This document shows positions 50,413 through 58,170 of a stretch of 64,000 nt of DNA, piece by piece. Position 1 is the first letter of the stretch. Each line of letters opens with the position of its first letter. Position numbers and translations under genes: made by a program. The stretch comes from Streptomyces mobaraensis NBRC 13819 = DSM 40847 (lineage in GTDB: Bacteria > Actinomycetota > Actinomycetes > Streptomycetales > Streptomycetaceae). The notes beneath the pieces were generated by a model. That model made no database searches, was not told where the DNA came from, and worked only from the letters and a program-made list of their open reading frames with translations. The DNA lies in assembly GCF_017916255.1 (NCBI RefSeq), contig NZ_CP072827.1, positions 6,287,501 to 6,351,500 on the forward strand, given 5' to 3'.

Positions 50413-51974
50413 AGGACGGCGGCGTGCGCCGCGGCCACTGCCGATGTGAGGTCGTCCCGCTCGGCCGTGTACCAGGCCACGGCGGCGGACCGGTCGCCGA
50501 ACTCGCGTACGGCGGCGGGCGGCAGGAAGTCCTCGGGCAGCGGGAAGCACTCCTCGTTGCCGGGCTCGGCGGCGGCCACCGCCGCCAGGCCCGTGGCGAG
50601 GTAGTGGTCGAGTACGCGCTTGAGCGCATCGGGCCCCGTGTCCAGGCTGCGTGCGTAGAGCCGCACGAGATCGTGCATCGTCCAGCGGCCGGGCGCCGTC
50701 TCCGTGACGAGGTGCGCGGCGGCCAGCCGCTCCAGGCATGCCTCGGCGGCTGCCGGGTCGGTGTCCGCCAGGGCCGCCGCGGCGTACCGGTCGAGGTGCG
50801 TGCCGGGGTGGCAGCCGAGGTGGGCGAACAGGCGGGTGACGCGGTCGGGGAGTTGTTGCAGCGTCAGTCGCAGCGCCGCTCGCACGCTGGTGTCCTCCAA
50901 GTCGAGCAGGCTCAGCCGGCGCCTCTCGTCGGACAGTTCGGCGGCCATCGCGCCCAGCGGCCAGGTGGGCCGTTGCGCCAGGCGGGCGGCCACCACCCGC
51001 AGTGCCAGGGGCAGTCCGCCGCACAGCTCGGCCAGCCGTCGCGCGGCCGCCGGCTCCACGCGTACCCGGTCGGCGCCCAGGACCCCGGCCAGGAGCATCG
51101 TGGCGTCTGTCGACCCGAGCACGTCCACGGCGACGGGCCGGGCGGTGTCGGTGACGATCAGTCCCGGCAGCCGGTGTCTGCTGGTGACGACGGTGACGCA
51201 GTGGCGCCCGCCGGGCAGGAGCGGTCGGACCTGCTCGGAGTCGCGCGCGTTGTCGAGCACCACGAGGAGTCGGCGGTCGGCGGCCAGCGACCGGAACAGT
51301 GCGGCCGCGCTGTTGACCGACTCCGGTATCCGGCCGTGCGCCACACCGAGCGCCGGCAGGAATTCGCGCAGCACGTCCATGACAGAAGGCTCGCCCGTGC
51401 CGCCGAAGCCGCGCAGGTCCGCGTAGAGCCGCCCGTCGGGGAAGGCGGCACGGCTCTGGTGGGCCCAGTGCAGCACGAGCGCCGTCTTGCCCACCCCGGC
51501 GGGTCCGATGACCAGGCAGACGGGCGCCTCGCCCGCGGCGGCCCGGGACACCGCGGCCAGCTCCGCCGACCGCCCGTGAAAGCCGCGCGGCGCCCGCGGC
51601 AGCAGGTCGGGCGTACCCGCGGGCACAACGGCCTCCGGGCCAGCGGCAGGCGGCAGTATCTCCGTCGTGGGAGGCCGGCGGGGTCGTCCCAGGCTCGCCA
51701 GGCGCTCCATTCCGCTCGCGTCCTGCGGGCTCAGGCGCAGGGCTGTGGCCAGGGCGGACACGGTCCGGCGCTGCGGCCCGCGCGAGCGGCCGCGTTCCAT
51801 GTACGACAGGGCCCGCACACTGATCCCCGCCGCCCGCGCCGGCTCCTCTTGCGTAAGCCCGGCACCCTTGCGCAGGCGGTGCAGGAGCGCGCCGAAGTCA
51901 CCGTCGGCCGGTGTTTCCGTACCCGTGCTCAAAGCCCCCCGCAACGCCAGGCCCCACCGGATGCGCGACCCCAT
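50265..51974 (-). CDS. Truncated XRE/NB-ARC regulator (C-terminal repeats lost)
   Basis: A 569-aa frame: an XRE helix-turn-helix (LRKGAGLTQEEPARAAGIS near residue 35), then an NB-ARC ATPase with P-loop VIGPAGVGKTALVLHWAHQS near residue 140, LLVVLDNARDSEQV (Walker B), TSRHRLPGL, GGLPLALRVVAARLA (GLPL) and MHDLVRLYAR (MHD). Relatives continue with several hundred residues of TPR-like sensor. Here that part is replaced after about residue 520 by out-of-frame sequence from the DnaB-N remnant. It is therefore probably inactive or a short form. ATG 51974 has no clear ribosome site; TTG 51932 is an alternative. Confidence 0.8.
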   Translation of the reverse strand: MGSRIRWGLALRGALSTGTETPADGDFGALLHRLRKGAGLTQEEPARAAGISVRALSYMERGRSRGPQRRTVSALATALRLSPQDASGMERLASLGRPRRPPTTEILPPAAGPEAVVPAGTPDLLPRAPRGFHGRSAELAAVSRAAAGEAPVCLVIGPAGVGKTALVLHWAHQSRAAFPDGRLYADLRGFGGTGEPSVMDVLREFLPALGVAHGRIPESVNSAAALFRSLAADRRLLVVLDNARDSEQVRPLLPGGRHCVTVVTSRHRLPGLIVTDTARPVAVDVLGSTDATMLLAGVLGADRVRVEPAAARRLAELCGGLPLALRVVAARLAQRPTWPLGAMAAELSDERRRLSLLDLEDTSVRAALRLTLQQLPDRVTRLFAHLGCHPGTHLDRYAAAALADTDPAAAEACLERLAAAHLVTETAPGRWTMHDLVRLYARSLDTGPDALKRVLDHYLATGLAAVAAAEPGNEECFPLPEDFLPPAAVREFGDRSAAVAWYTAERDDLTSAVAAAHAAVLSTRWRTRGWSGRTTPAGLCAYAPSAWPRPPPIPPAPTRSTPPLPRPTH

Positions 51975-52006
51975 CCGCAAAAGTATGCGGCAACCTACTT
52001 TTGCGG
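51975..52006. promoter_or_regulatory. 11-base inverted repeat at the NB-ARC start
   Basis: CCGCAAAAGTA (51975-51985) is the exact reverse complement of TACTTTTGCGG (51996-52006), ten bases apart. It abuts the ATG of the NB-ARC gene and lies in the divergent promoter region of the lectin genes. Likely an operator, possibly of that XRE-type regulator. Confidence 0.5.
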
Positions 52007-52215
52007 GTGGGATTTCCTGTTGCGTCCGGTTGGCGTCGGGTTGGCTTGAGGCCGTACGAACGCGGGGTCGGCCCCACCCGGCCGCCCGGCTCCGCCACTT
52101 CGCGAACCACTTGTGCGCCGGCGCATCCCGTGCCGGACACCCCGGGAGCGGGCCGGCCGGTCTCGCGAACGCGCCGTGCCCGCGCCGCGACACCCACCTC
52201 ACGAAAGGTCTCCTC

Positions 52216-52707
52216 ATGAGCAATCGGACCGTTCTTTCAGGGCTGGCAGCAGTCCTGGGAGCGAGCGCCATGCTGCTGGGCGGCATGTCCGGCAGCGCGA
52301 GCGCCGCCGACGACGGCGATACCGAATACCAGATCAAGAACGTGCAGACGGGGCTGTGCCTGGACTCCGACGCCAAGGGCAACGCCTTCACCAAATCCTG
52401 CGAAAACGACAACCCGTACCAGCAGTGGGGCATGTTCGGGTCCGACAAGGAGGGTCGGGACGTAAGGAGCGAGAAGACTGGCAGATGCCTCGAAACCGTC
52501 GGCCAAGGCGATGCTGTCAGAACCGCGCCGTGTTCCCCCGATTCGCCCCGGCGTCACAGCGGTGGGAGACGGTAACGCTCCCCGGCGGGAGGTACATATT
52601 CAAGAACGGCGCCAACGGCAGGGCGCTGGATTCCAATGCCAAGGGGCAGCTCTACACGAGCCCTTATGGCACGGGCAACCTTGTACATGCAGTGGTGGCT
52701 CTGGTAG
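52216..52707 (+). pseudogene. Secreted ricin-type lectin, frameshifted
   Basis: Starts MSNRTVLSGLAAVLGASAML (Sec signal, cleavage likely after ASA) behind AAAGGTCTCC. The ricin repeats follow: QNxxTGLCLDSDAKGN-like and YQQWGMF in the start frame. After about base 52545 the sequence matches in another frame (QRWETV, GANGRALDSNAKGQLY), and after about 52680 it returns to the first frame (YMQWWLW, stop 52705-52707). All three QxW motifs of a beta-trefoil are thus recoverable, but only by two compensating shifts; in the annotated frame a stop falls at 52573. A real inactivation or two sequencing indels. Confidence 0.7.
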
Positions 52708-53010
52708 GCAGCCCCATGTGCCTGCCAGGCACGTCTTCGGGAATCTGAGCCCGGTCCGTGGGCTCTCCCGCCGGGACGGCATCACCGACTCTGGTTCCGG
52801 CCTTTCCCGGCAGGCGGGAAACCGGCGTCACCGGATCCGGTTGTGCCGCGAAAGCCGGGCGGAATTCCCCGGCCGAGGGCCTGCGCATACGGCAATTCCG
52901 GAGGCAACTCGCCTGCGTTTCAGATCGCCCGTCCCGATTTTCCGGTCGGGCGCCCCGCGGAAAAATCGGCACGGAAGCCATTCTTCAGCGCATTCACGAA
53001 AGGTTACCTC

Positions 53011-53427
53011 ATGAGCAAGCGAACCGTTGTTTCGGGGCTGGCAGCAGTCCTGGGAGCGAGCGCGATGTTGCCGGCCGGTATGCCCGGCAGCGCGAGCGCC
53101 GCCGGAGTCGGAATCCAGGCGGTGGGAAGCCAGTTCAAGAATGAGAAGACGGAACTTTGCCTGGACTCCGACGGCCAGGGCAACGTCTACACGAAAGGCT
53201 GCGCCTGGGACAAGCACAACGCCTACCAGCAGTGGGGGGTCCAAACGATCGCTCCGGAGTGGCTCAATATTTTCTTCATGTATAACGTACAGACCAACAG
53301 GTGCCTCGAAACCGGCAGCGGCGACACCATAAGAACTGCGCCCTGCACCGGGAGTCTCTCCCAGCAGTGGAGCAAAACCACTTACAACGGTGCGTGGATC
53401 ACCAAAAACGTCGAAAACGGCACATGA
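53011..53427 (+). CDS. Secreted ricin-type lectin, short tandem paralogue
   Basis: A 138-aa protein starting MSKRTVVSGLAAVLGASAML at ATG 53011, near-identical in signal peptide and ribosome site region to the gene at 52216, so a tandem duplicate. Signal cleavage is likely after ASA near residue 30. It has ELCLDSDGQGNVY, YQQWGVQ and RCLETGSGDTIRTAPC then SQQWSKT, i.e. two ricin repeats; the third ends early at ENGT. It binds sugar if it folds, but the trefoil is incomplete. Likely a degenerate copy; the missing third repeat is the main doubt. Confidence 0.7.
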   Translation: MSKRTVVSGLAAVLGASAMLPAGMPGSASAAGVGIQAVGSQFKNEKTELCLDSDGQGNVYTKGCAWDKHNAYQQWGVQTIAPEWLNIFFMYNVQTNRCLETGSGDTIRTAPCTGSLSQQWSKTTYNGAWITKNVENGT

Positions 53428-53494
53428 CCGACGCCGAAGCCGCCGACCGGCTTGCCGCCACGGCGGCCTGAGAGAACTGACCCCGACACACCAC

Positions 53495-53532
53495 GGGCCC
53501 CGGGGGAACCGGCCATGGCATCCCCGGGGCCC
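53495..53532 (+). terminator. Terminator after the lectin genes
   Basis: GGGCCCCGGGG (53495-53505) pairs with CCCCGGGGCCC (53522-53532) across a 16-base loop, 68 bases after the lectin stop. Confidence 0.75.
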
Positions 53533-53702
53533 AGGCCCGGAGGGTCCTGCGCGGCGGGACGTGCGCTTCCCGACCAGTGGCAGGCGTGACTCCGACGCCG
53601 TGGTGTCCGGCCATGGCGCCTCCGCGAAAACTCGCTGGCGGAACCACGGCGGCCACTGTTATCTTTCCGACGGCCGTGCGAGAGAACGAGGAGGTGGTAC
53701 CC

Positions 53703-53756
53703 GTGAACGCAGTATCGACATGGGTGCTCCCCTCCGGGGTCACGGTCGGGCGATAG
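53703..53756 (+). CDS. Possible 17-codon leader peptide before the hydrolase
   Basis: GTG 53703 follows an excellent GAGGAGG (53688-53694) and a -10-like TGTTAT at 53657-53662, and encodes MNAVSTWVLPSGVTVGR. The stop lies 45 bases before the hydrolase ATG. A strong ribosome site on so short a frame is unusual. It may be a leader, or the stump of a truncated gene. The rest of the 53533-53687 gap holds nothing else I can recognise. Confidence 0.3.
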   Translation: MNAVSTWVLPSGVTVGR

Positions 53757-53801
53757 GTCGCCCGGGAGCGCCGTTCAATGGCACTCCCGAAAGGCACGAC
53801 C

Positions 53802-54536
53802 ATGCAATTCACCTCTGAACAGCGTCTCGACGACGCCGTCCTCGAGCGCGAGTTCACCCTCGGTGACATCCCCGGCATCCTGTGGACGCCCGCATCCGCG
53901 CCCGCACCGGCGCCGCTGATCCTGCTCGGCCCCCCTCCTCTCGGGCTGCGCAAGACGTACCCCCGGCTGGCGGCCCGGGCCCGGCACGCCGCGGCCGACG
54001 GCTTCGCCACGGCTACCATCGAACTCCCCGGAAGCGGCGACCGGCCCCGCCTGCCCGCCGCCGAGCGGGCCCGCGCCGATCTGCGCCGGGCGCTGGAGGC
54101 CGGCGAGCCGGTGAGCGACGAGATCATCGACGCCCTCGTCCTCCCGCTGGTCGACAAGGCGGTCCCGGAATGGCGGGCCGCCCTGGACGCCCTCCTCGCG
54201 CTGCCCGAGATCGGCGGCCCGGTCGGGTACTCGGGGGGAGTGATCTCCATCGGCGTTCGCCTCGCGGTGGTCGAGCCGCGGATCTCGGCCGCTGTTCTGT
54301 TCGCCGGGAGTTTCGTGCCTCGCGCCATGTTCGAGGAGGCCCGGCAGGTCACCATTCCGCTGCACGTCCTGTTGCAGTGGGACGACGCGGGGAACGACCG
54401 GCAGGCGGCCCTGGATCTGTTCGACGCCTTCGGCTCCAAGGAGAAAACCCTGCACGCCAACATGGGCGGGCACACCGGAGTCCCGCAGTTCGCGGGGGAC
54501 GCCGCGGCCCGGTTCTTCACCCGACACCTGAAGTGA
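53802..54536 (+). CDS. Alpha/beta hydrolase (dienelactone-hydrolase-like)
   Basis: A 244-aa serine hydrolase starting MQFTSEQRLDDAVLEREFT at ATG 53802 after GAAAGGCACGACC; an ATG eight codons upstream lacks a ribosome site. The nucleophile elbow is GPVGYSGGVISIGVRLAV near residue 145, with the early LILLGPPPLGLRKTYPRLAA oxyanion side. The end has LLQWDDAGNDRQAALDLFD and MGGHTGVPQF with the likely catalytic Asp and His. No signal peptide. Substrate unknown. It sits inside the disturbed region after tRNA-Pro but is itself intact. Confidence 0.88.
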   Translation: MQFTSEQRLDDAVLEREFTLGDIPGILWTPASAPAPAPLILLGPPPLGLRKTYPRLAARARHAAADGFATATIELPGSGDRPRLPAAERARADLRRALEAGEPVSDEIIDALVLPLVDKAVPEWRAALDALLALPEIGGPVGYSGGVISIGVRLAVVEPRISAAVLFAGSFVPRAMFEEARQVTIPLHVLLQWDDAGNDRQAALDLFDAFGSKEKTLHANMGGHTGVPQFAGDAAARFFTRHLK

Positions 54537-54633
54537 CGCCGGGCCGTCAGGCCACCAGCAGACGGTAGCCGCGTCGGCCAGGATGCCGCCCGTTCAGGGA
54601 CAGGCCCCGGCCCTCCTCGGCTCCGTACATCGT

Positions 54634-54664
54634 GGGCCCCTGCCGTCCCCCTTGGTAGGGGCCC
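54634..54664 (+). terminator. Hairpin after the hydrolase gene
   Basis: GGGCCCCT (54634-54641) pairs with AGGGGCCC (54657-54664), 15-base loop, about 100 bases after the stop. A modest stem. Confidence 0.45.
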
Positions 54665-54716
54665 GTAGAACATCTCGCACTACGAGTCCTGGCACACCCC
54701 GCGAGCGGAGAGCACG

Positions 54717-54746
54717 GCCGCCCCGCCGGGAACCCGGCGGGGCGGC
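54717..54746 (-). terminator. Terminator after the Rpf/FG-GAP gene
   Basis: A perfect 14-base stem (54717-54730 with 54733-54746) and a two-base loop, 17 bases beyond the minus-strand stop at 54763. Confidence 0.85.
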
Positions 54747-54762
54747 AGCTGCCGGGCCCCGG

Positions 54763-56610
54763 TCAGCCGAGGTCGCTGCGGTACCAGTTCCAGCTGGTGG
54801 AGGCCGAGTTGTCCCAGACCTTCACCGGCCGGGAGACCGCGTCGTCACGGCCGTCGAAGGTGTGCAGCGCGACCTCGTTCTTGCCGTCCTTGTCCTGGCC
54901 CTTGTTGTAGAGGACGCCGAGGTCCGCCTTGCCGTCGCCGTCGAAGTCACCGGCGGCGGGCTTGGCGGCGTCGGCGTTCCAGCTGCCGGTGGTGGTGTCG
55001 TTGTTGTCCCAGGCGCGCTTGGGGGCGTTGATGCCGTCGGCGCGGCCGTAGCCGATGTGGAAGGCGGTGCGGTTGCTTCCGGTCCGGTCCTTGCCTTCCT
55101 TGTAGAGGATGCCGAGGTCGGCCTTGCCGTCGCCGTTGAAGTCGGCGGCGACCGGCTTGCTGCTCTGCCAGTTCCACGAACCCGTGGTGCGGTCGTTGTT
55201 GTCCCACGCCCGCTTCGGCCGGGTGATCGCGTCGGCGGTGCCGTAACCGATGTGGAAGGCGGTGCGGAAGTCGCCGCCGGCGTCTCTGCCCTCGTTGTAG
55301 AGGATGCCGAGGTCGGCCTTGCCGTCGCCGTTGAAGTCGGCCGCGACCGGCTTGCTGCTCTGCCAGTTCCACGAACCGGTGGTGCGGTCGTCGTTGTCCC
55401 ACACCCGCCTCGGTTCCCGGACGCCGTCGGCGGTGGCGTACGCGATGTGGAAGGCGGTGCGGAAGTCGCCGTCGGCGTCCCGGCCCTCGTCGTAGAGGAT
55501 GCCGACGTCGGCCCTGCCGTCGCCGTCGAAGTCGGCCGCGACCGGCTTGGACCGCTTCCAGTCCCAGGACTGGGTGGTCCGCCACCGCTTCACCGGCTTG
55601 TCGAAACCGGGGCCGTTGCTGGTGAAGGTCCACAGGGCGGTGCGGTTCCGCTTCGTGTCGTCCTGGCCCTCGTCGTAGAGGACGGCGATGTCGGTCCTGC
55701 CGTCACCGTCGAAGTCCCCGGCCGTCACCTTGGAATCGGCCCAGTTCCAGGAGCCGCTGCCGGCCTGGAGGTTGTCCCACGCCTTCACCGGCGCGGCGAA
55801 CGAGCCGCGGCCGGTGCTCCGGAGTGTCCACAGTGCGGTGTGGTTGTCCTCGCCCTCCCGGTCGTAGCCGTAGAGGATCGCCAGGTCGGCCTTGCCGTCA
55901 CCGTCGAAGTCGCCGGTGGTCTGCCCGGCCGTGCCCCGGTTGGCGACGAAGAAGCCGGCGCCGGGGGAGGTCGGCCCGGTCCGGCCCGCGTCGTCGACCG
56001 CGCGGGCGGTCACGGTGTGCGGTCCCTCCGCCAGGGCCGTGGTGTCCAGGCTCACGCTGTACGCCGGCCCGGGCCCGGACGCCGTACCGACGGCGCGGCC
56101 GTCCACGAAGAAGGCGGCCCCGGCCGGTTTCCCCTCCTCCTCGGCCACGGACGCGGACAGCGTGACCGTACCGCTGAGGACGCCGCGGTCCTCCGGGCCC
56201 GTGACCCGGGTGACGGGCGGGGTGGCACGGGGGTACGGGTCGACGCCGTCGTTCACCAGGCCCTTCTGACGGGCGCAGGAACCCCACTGGCCCGCCCCGG
56301 AGCCCCGGAGGATCCTCTCCGCGACGGTGATCTGCTCCTTCTTGGTCGCCTGGTGCGGATACTCGGCGAACTCCCGGCCGTTGTAGGCGTCCCAGGTGGG
56401 CTTCATGATCTGGAGGCCGCCGTAGTAGGGGCCTTCGGGGTTGACGACGGTCCAGTCGCCCGAGCTCTCGCACTGGGCCATCCGCTCCCACATCGCCAGC
56501 GAGGCGGCGGAGGCGGGCGGGGCCGAAGTGAGAAGTGTGGCCGGGGCGAAGGAGGAGACGAGGGCGGCGGCAAGGGCGAACCGCACGGTGCCGCGGGGTC
56601 TTTGGGGCAT
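54763..56610 (-). CDS. Secreted Rpf-type transglycosylase with FG-GAP/VCBS repeats
   Basis: A 615-aa exported protein. Signal peptide (PRGTVRFALAAALVSSFAPA, cleavage after ASA near residue 36) is followed by an Rpf-like transglycosylase domain, WERMAQCESSGDWTVVNPEG, containing the catalytic Glu, then YYGGLQIMKPTWDAYNG and GQWGSCARQKGL. A roughly 100-residue Ig/fibronectin-like region with TVTLSASVAEEE comes next. Six FG-GAP repeats then follow with calcium-type loops DFDGDGKADLAILY and close variants at about 65-residue intervals. It likely cleaves peptidoglycan at the cell surface. ATG 56610 (MPQRPRG) is chosen over longer upstream starts because it directly precedes the signal. Confidence 0.88.
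   Translation of the reverse strand: MPQRPRGTVRFALAAALVSSFAPATLLTSAPPASAASLAMWERMAQCESSGDWTVVNPEGPYYGGLQIMKPTWDAYNGREFAEYPHQATKKEQITVAERILRGSGAGQWGSCARQKGLVNDGVDPYPRATPPVTRVTGPEDRGVLSGTVTLSASVAEEEGKPAGAAFFVDGRAVGTASGPGPAYSVSLDTTALAEGPHTVTARAVDDAGRTGPTSPGAGFFVANRGTAGQTTGDFDGDGKADLAILYGYDREGEDNHTALWTLRSTGRGSFAAPVKAWDNLQAGSGSWNWADSKVTAGDFDGDGRTDIAVLYDEGQDDTKRNRTALWTFTSNGPGFDKPVKRWRTTQSWDWKRSKPVAADFDGDGRADVGILYDEGRDADGDFRTAFHIAYATADGVREPRRVWDNDDRTTGSWNWQSSKPVAADFNGDGKADLGILYNEGRDAGGDFRTAFHIGYGTADAITRPKRAWDNNDRTTGSWNWQSSKPVAADFNGDGKADLGILYKEGKDRTGSNRTAFHIGYGRADGINAPKRAWDNNDTTTGSWNADAAKPAAGDFDGDGKADLGVLYNKGQDKDGKNEVALHTFDGRDDAVSRPVKVWDNSASTSWNWYRSDLG
54900..55920 (-). repeat. 195-base coding repeats (FG-GAP units)
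   Basis: The segment GATGCCGAGGTCGGCC recurs at 54913, 55108, 55303 and 55498 at exactly 195-base steps, with diverged copies further on. Two central units are nearly identical, pointing to recent duplication within the gene. Confidence 0.75.
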
Positions 56611-56821
56611 GGAGGACGTCCTGGGGATGAGGAGCGGCGACCGCGTCAGGTGACGGGTCACCGCGAAGTCGGTGGCTGCACCAACGCTGACGAAGCGCAT
56701 CGGGGAAGTGTGACGGCGGGGCATACGAAAGGGCCCCGCGCCCGTCGTCGCGCGCCTACTCGGTCAGCCCCCGCCACCTCGCCGGCGACGACGGCCACCT
56801 GGCCGAGCGGATCGGCACCCA
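56611..56821. other. Gap with possible gene debris
   Basis: No intact gene. On the plus strand 56755-56830 reads YSVSPRHLAGDDGHLAERIG, which looks like the start region of a DUF317-type protein, from memory only, and is cut off at once. Together with the relaxase fragment next to it this suggests a scrambled junction. The signal-peptide gene's promoter should also lie here. Confidence 0.3.
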
Positions 56822-56995
56822 CCTCACCAGCAGCGTGGTGGACCGCCACCCACCGGCAGGCTGCGTCGTCACCGTCGGGGCGATGCCGGTGGCCGCGACC
56901 ATGCGCCGGGTGATCTCCCCCCACTGCTCGTCGGAGAGGACGGGGTCCTCCGGTGCGGCACGGACCGACAGGTGCCAGACGTGCCTGGCCGGGCG
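56822..56995 (-). pseudogene. Relaxase/mobilisation-protein fragment
   Basis: Minus-strand translation gives HVWHLSVRAAPEDPVLSDEQ followed by WGEITRRMVAATGIA, and then, one frame over, PDGDDAACRWVAVHHA. This is the consecutive core of Streptomyces MobA/VirD2-like relaxases, in which the histidine strand would follow and is missing. One lost base at about 56883 explains the shift. About 60 codons remain of a gene usually of several hundred. A trace of a plasmid or integrative element. Confidence 0.5.
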
Positions 56996-57061
56996 GCGGC
57001 TCTTGCGCGGGCGTGGCGCCGCAGTTCGACCCGAGCCGGCGACGGCCGGTCGGGACGGCGC

Positions 57062-58141
57062 CTATCCCAGGTCTCGTTGTCGGGCGGAGTGCGGGTCGAT
57101 CTGGTCCCACCACCAGGCGACGGCCGGGTAGGGCAGTGGTTCGGTGGGCAGGTGCGGGGGAGGTGTGGGGGTGATGGTGACGGCGTGTCCGGGCGTGAGG
57201 TAGCGGAGGGCCTTGGCCGCGAAGGTGAGATGGCCGCTGAGTACGAGGTCGAGTCCGGCGAGGTACTGGCGTAGCTGGGGACTGGCGTGAGGGAGGATCC
57301 GGTCGCGGAGTCGGAGGTAGCAGGCCAGGGCGCGGTCGCGGATGGCAACGCCTTCGTGCATGGCCTCCTGGAGGGTCCGTCCCGGGTTGTTGTGGAGGAT
57401 GGTGTCGAACATGCTGCGTTTCGGTTGAGCGTGTGCGGATTCTTTGAAGTAGGAGTACCGCTGGTTGTCGAATACCGCGGTGGTCATGGCGGCGTCCACG
57501 GCGGCTCGGACCGGGAGGGAGGCGAGTTCCCGTTCGGGTACTTCGATGCCTTCCGCGACCTCCACGATCGGTGGGGTCGCTTCCGGGCCTCCGACGGCGT
57601 AACCGAGGGTGAGGTGTTCGTTGACCGTCATGCGGCTGTCGTGCTCGCGGACGTGGGCTTCCCAGGCTTGTCCCCACAGCCAGCGCGCCTGCCCTTTGGC
57701 GAACCGGTCGAACTGGACCGGAGTGGTGAGCTGTCGCAGACGGGACAGCGCGTCGCCGAGGGCGGCTTCGCCCGGACTGGTGTCGTCGAAAATGTGGGGT
57801 ATGCGCAGGATTTGGGTCCAGCGGGCGATGAGCCTCACGGCGTCGGTAGTGCGTACGGTGCGGTGATCGGGGACGGTGAGGTCGTTGGCGAGGAAGGCCC
57901 AGGTGTTGTAGTCGTCGAGGGCCTGGGCGAGATCTCCGGTGGCGTGGGGGAACAGGTGGGTCACCAGAGTCACGCCGGTGTGGGCGTACATGGTGTTGGC
58001 CATGTCGTCACCTGAACCGAAGTCGTAGCTCCGGACCCAGGCCAGGGTCCGCTCCACGCGTTTGTCGCCGTCAGGCCCGACTTCACCGGGGATGGGGCAG
58101 TAGAAGGTCAGGAAATCGTCGGGGACCGGGTTGAGCGTCAC
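57062..58141 (-). CDS. Terpene synthase-like protein with atypical metal motifs
   Basis: A 359-aa class I terpene-synthase-fold protein. The expected first Asp motif reads FLANDLTVPDH (ND in place of DD) near residue 90. The NSE triad is DNQRYSYFKE near residue 235, which keeps Asn, Ser and Glu but has Gln for Asp. An Arg-Tyr pair (KALRYLTPG) lies near the C-terminus. It probably cyclises a prenyl diphosphate made by the gene immediately upstream, but the unusual first motif leaves activity open. GTG 58141 follows AAGGAGGATCAGCC, 29 bases after the synthase stop. No membrane segment. Confidence 0.8.
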   Translation of the reverse strand: MTLNPVPDDFLTFYCPIPGEVGPDGDKRVERTLAWVRSYDFGSGDDMANTMYAHTGVTLVTHLFPHATGDLAQALDDYNTWAFLANDLTVPDHRTVRTTDAVRLIARWTQILRIPHIFDDTSPGEAALGDALSRLRQLTTPVQFDRFAKGQARWLWGQAWEAHVREHDSRMTVNEHLTLGYAVGGPEATPPIVEVAEGIEVPERELASLPVRAAVDAAMTTAVFDNQRYSYFKESAHAQPKRSMFDTILHNNPGRTLQEAMHEGVAIRDRALACYLRLRDRILPHASPQLRQYLAGLDLVLSGHLTFAAKALRYLTPGHAVTITPTPPPHLPTEPLPYPAVAWWWDQIDPHSARQRDLG

Positions 58142-58170
58142 GGCTGATCCTCCTTGCGAGAGCCCGGGGC

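Noticed and set aside
49382..57061. A second copy of the tRNA 3' end as attR
   Set aside because: I looked for the T-arm string after the tRNA and did not see one; a computed search would be needed to exclude diverged copies.
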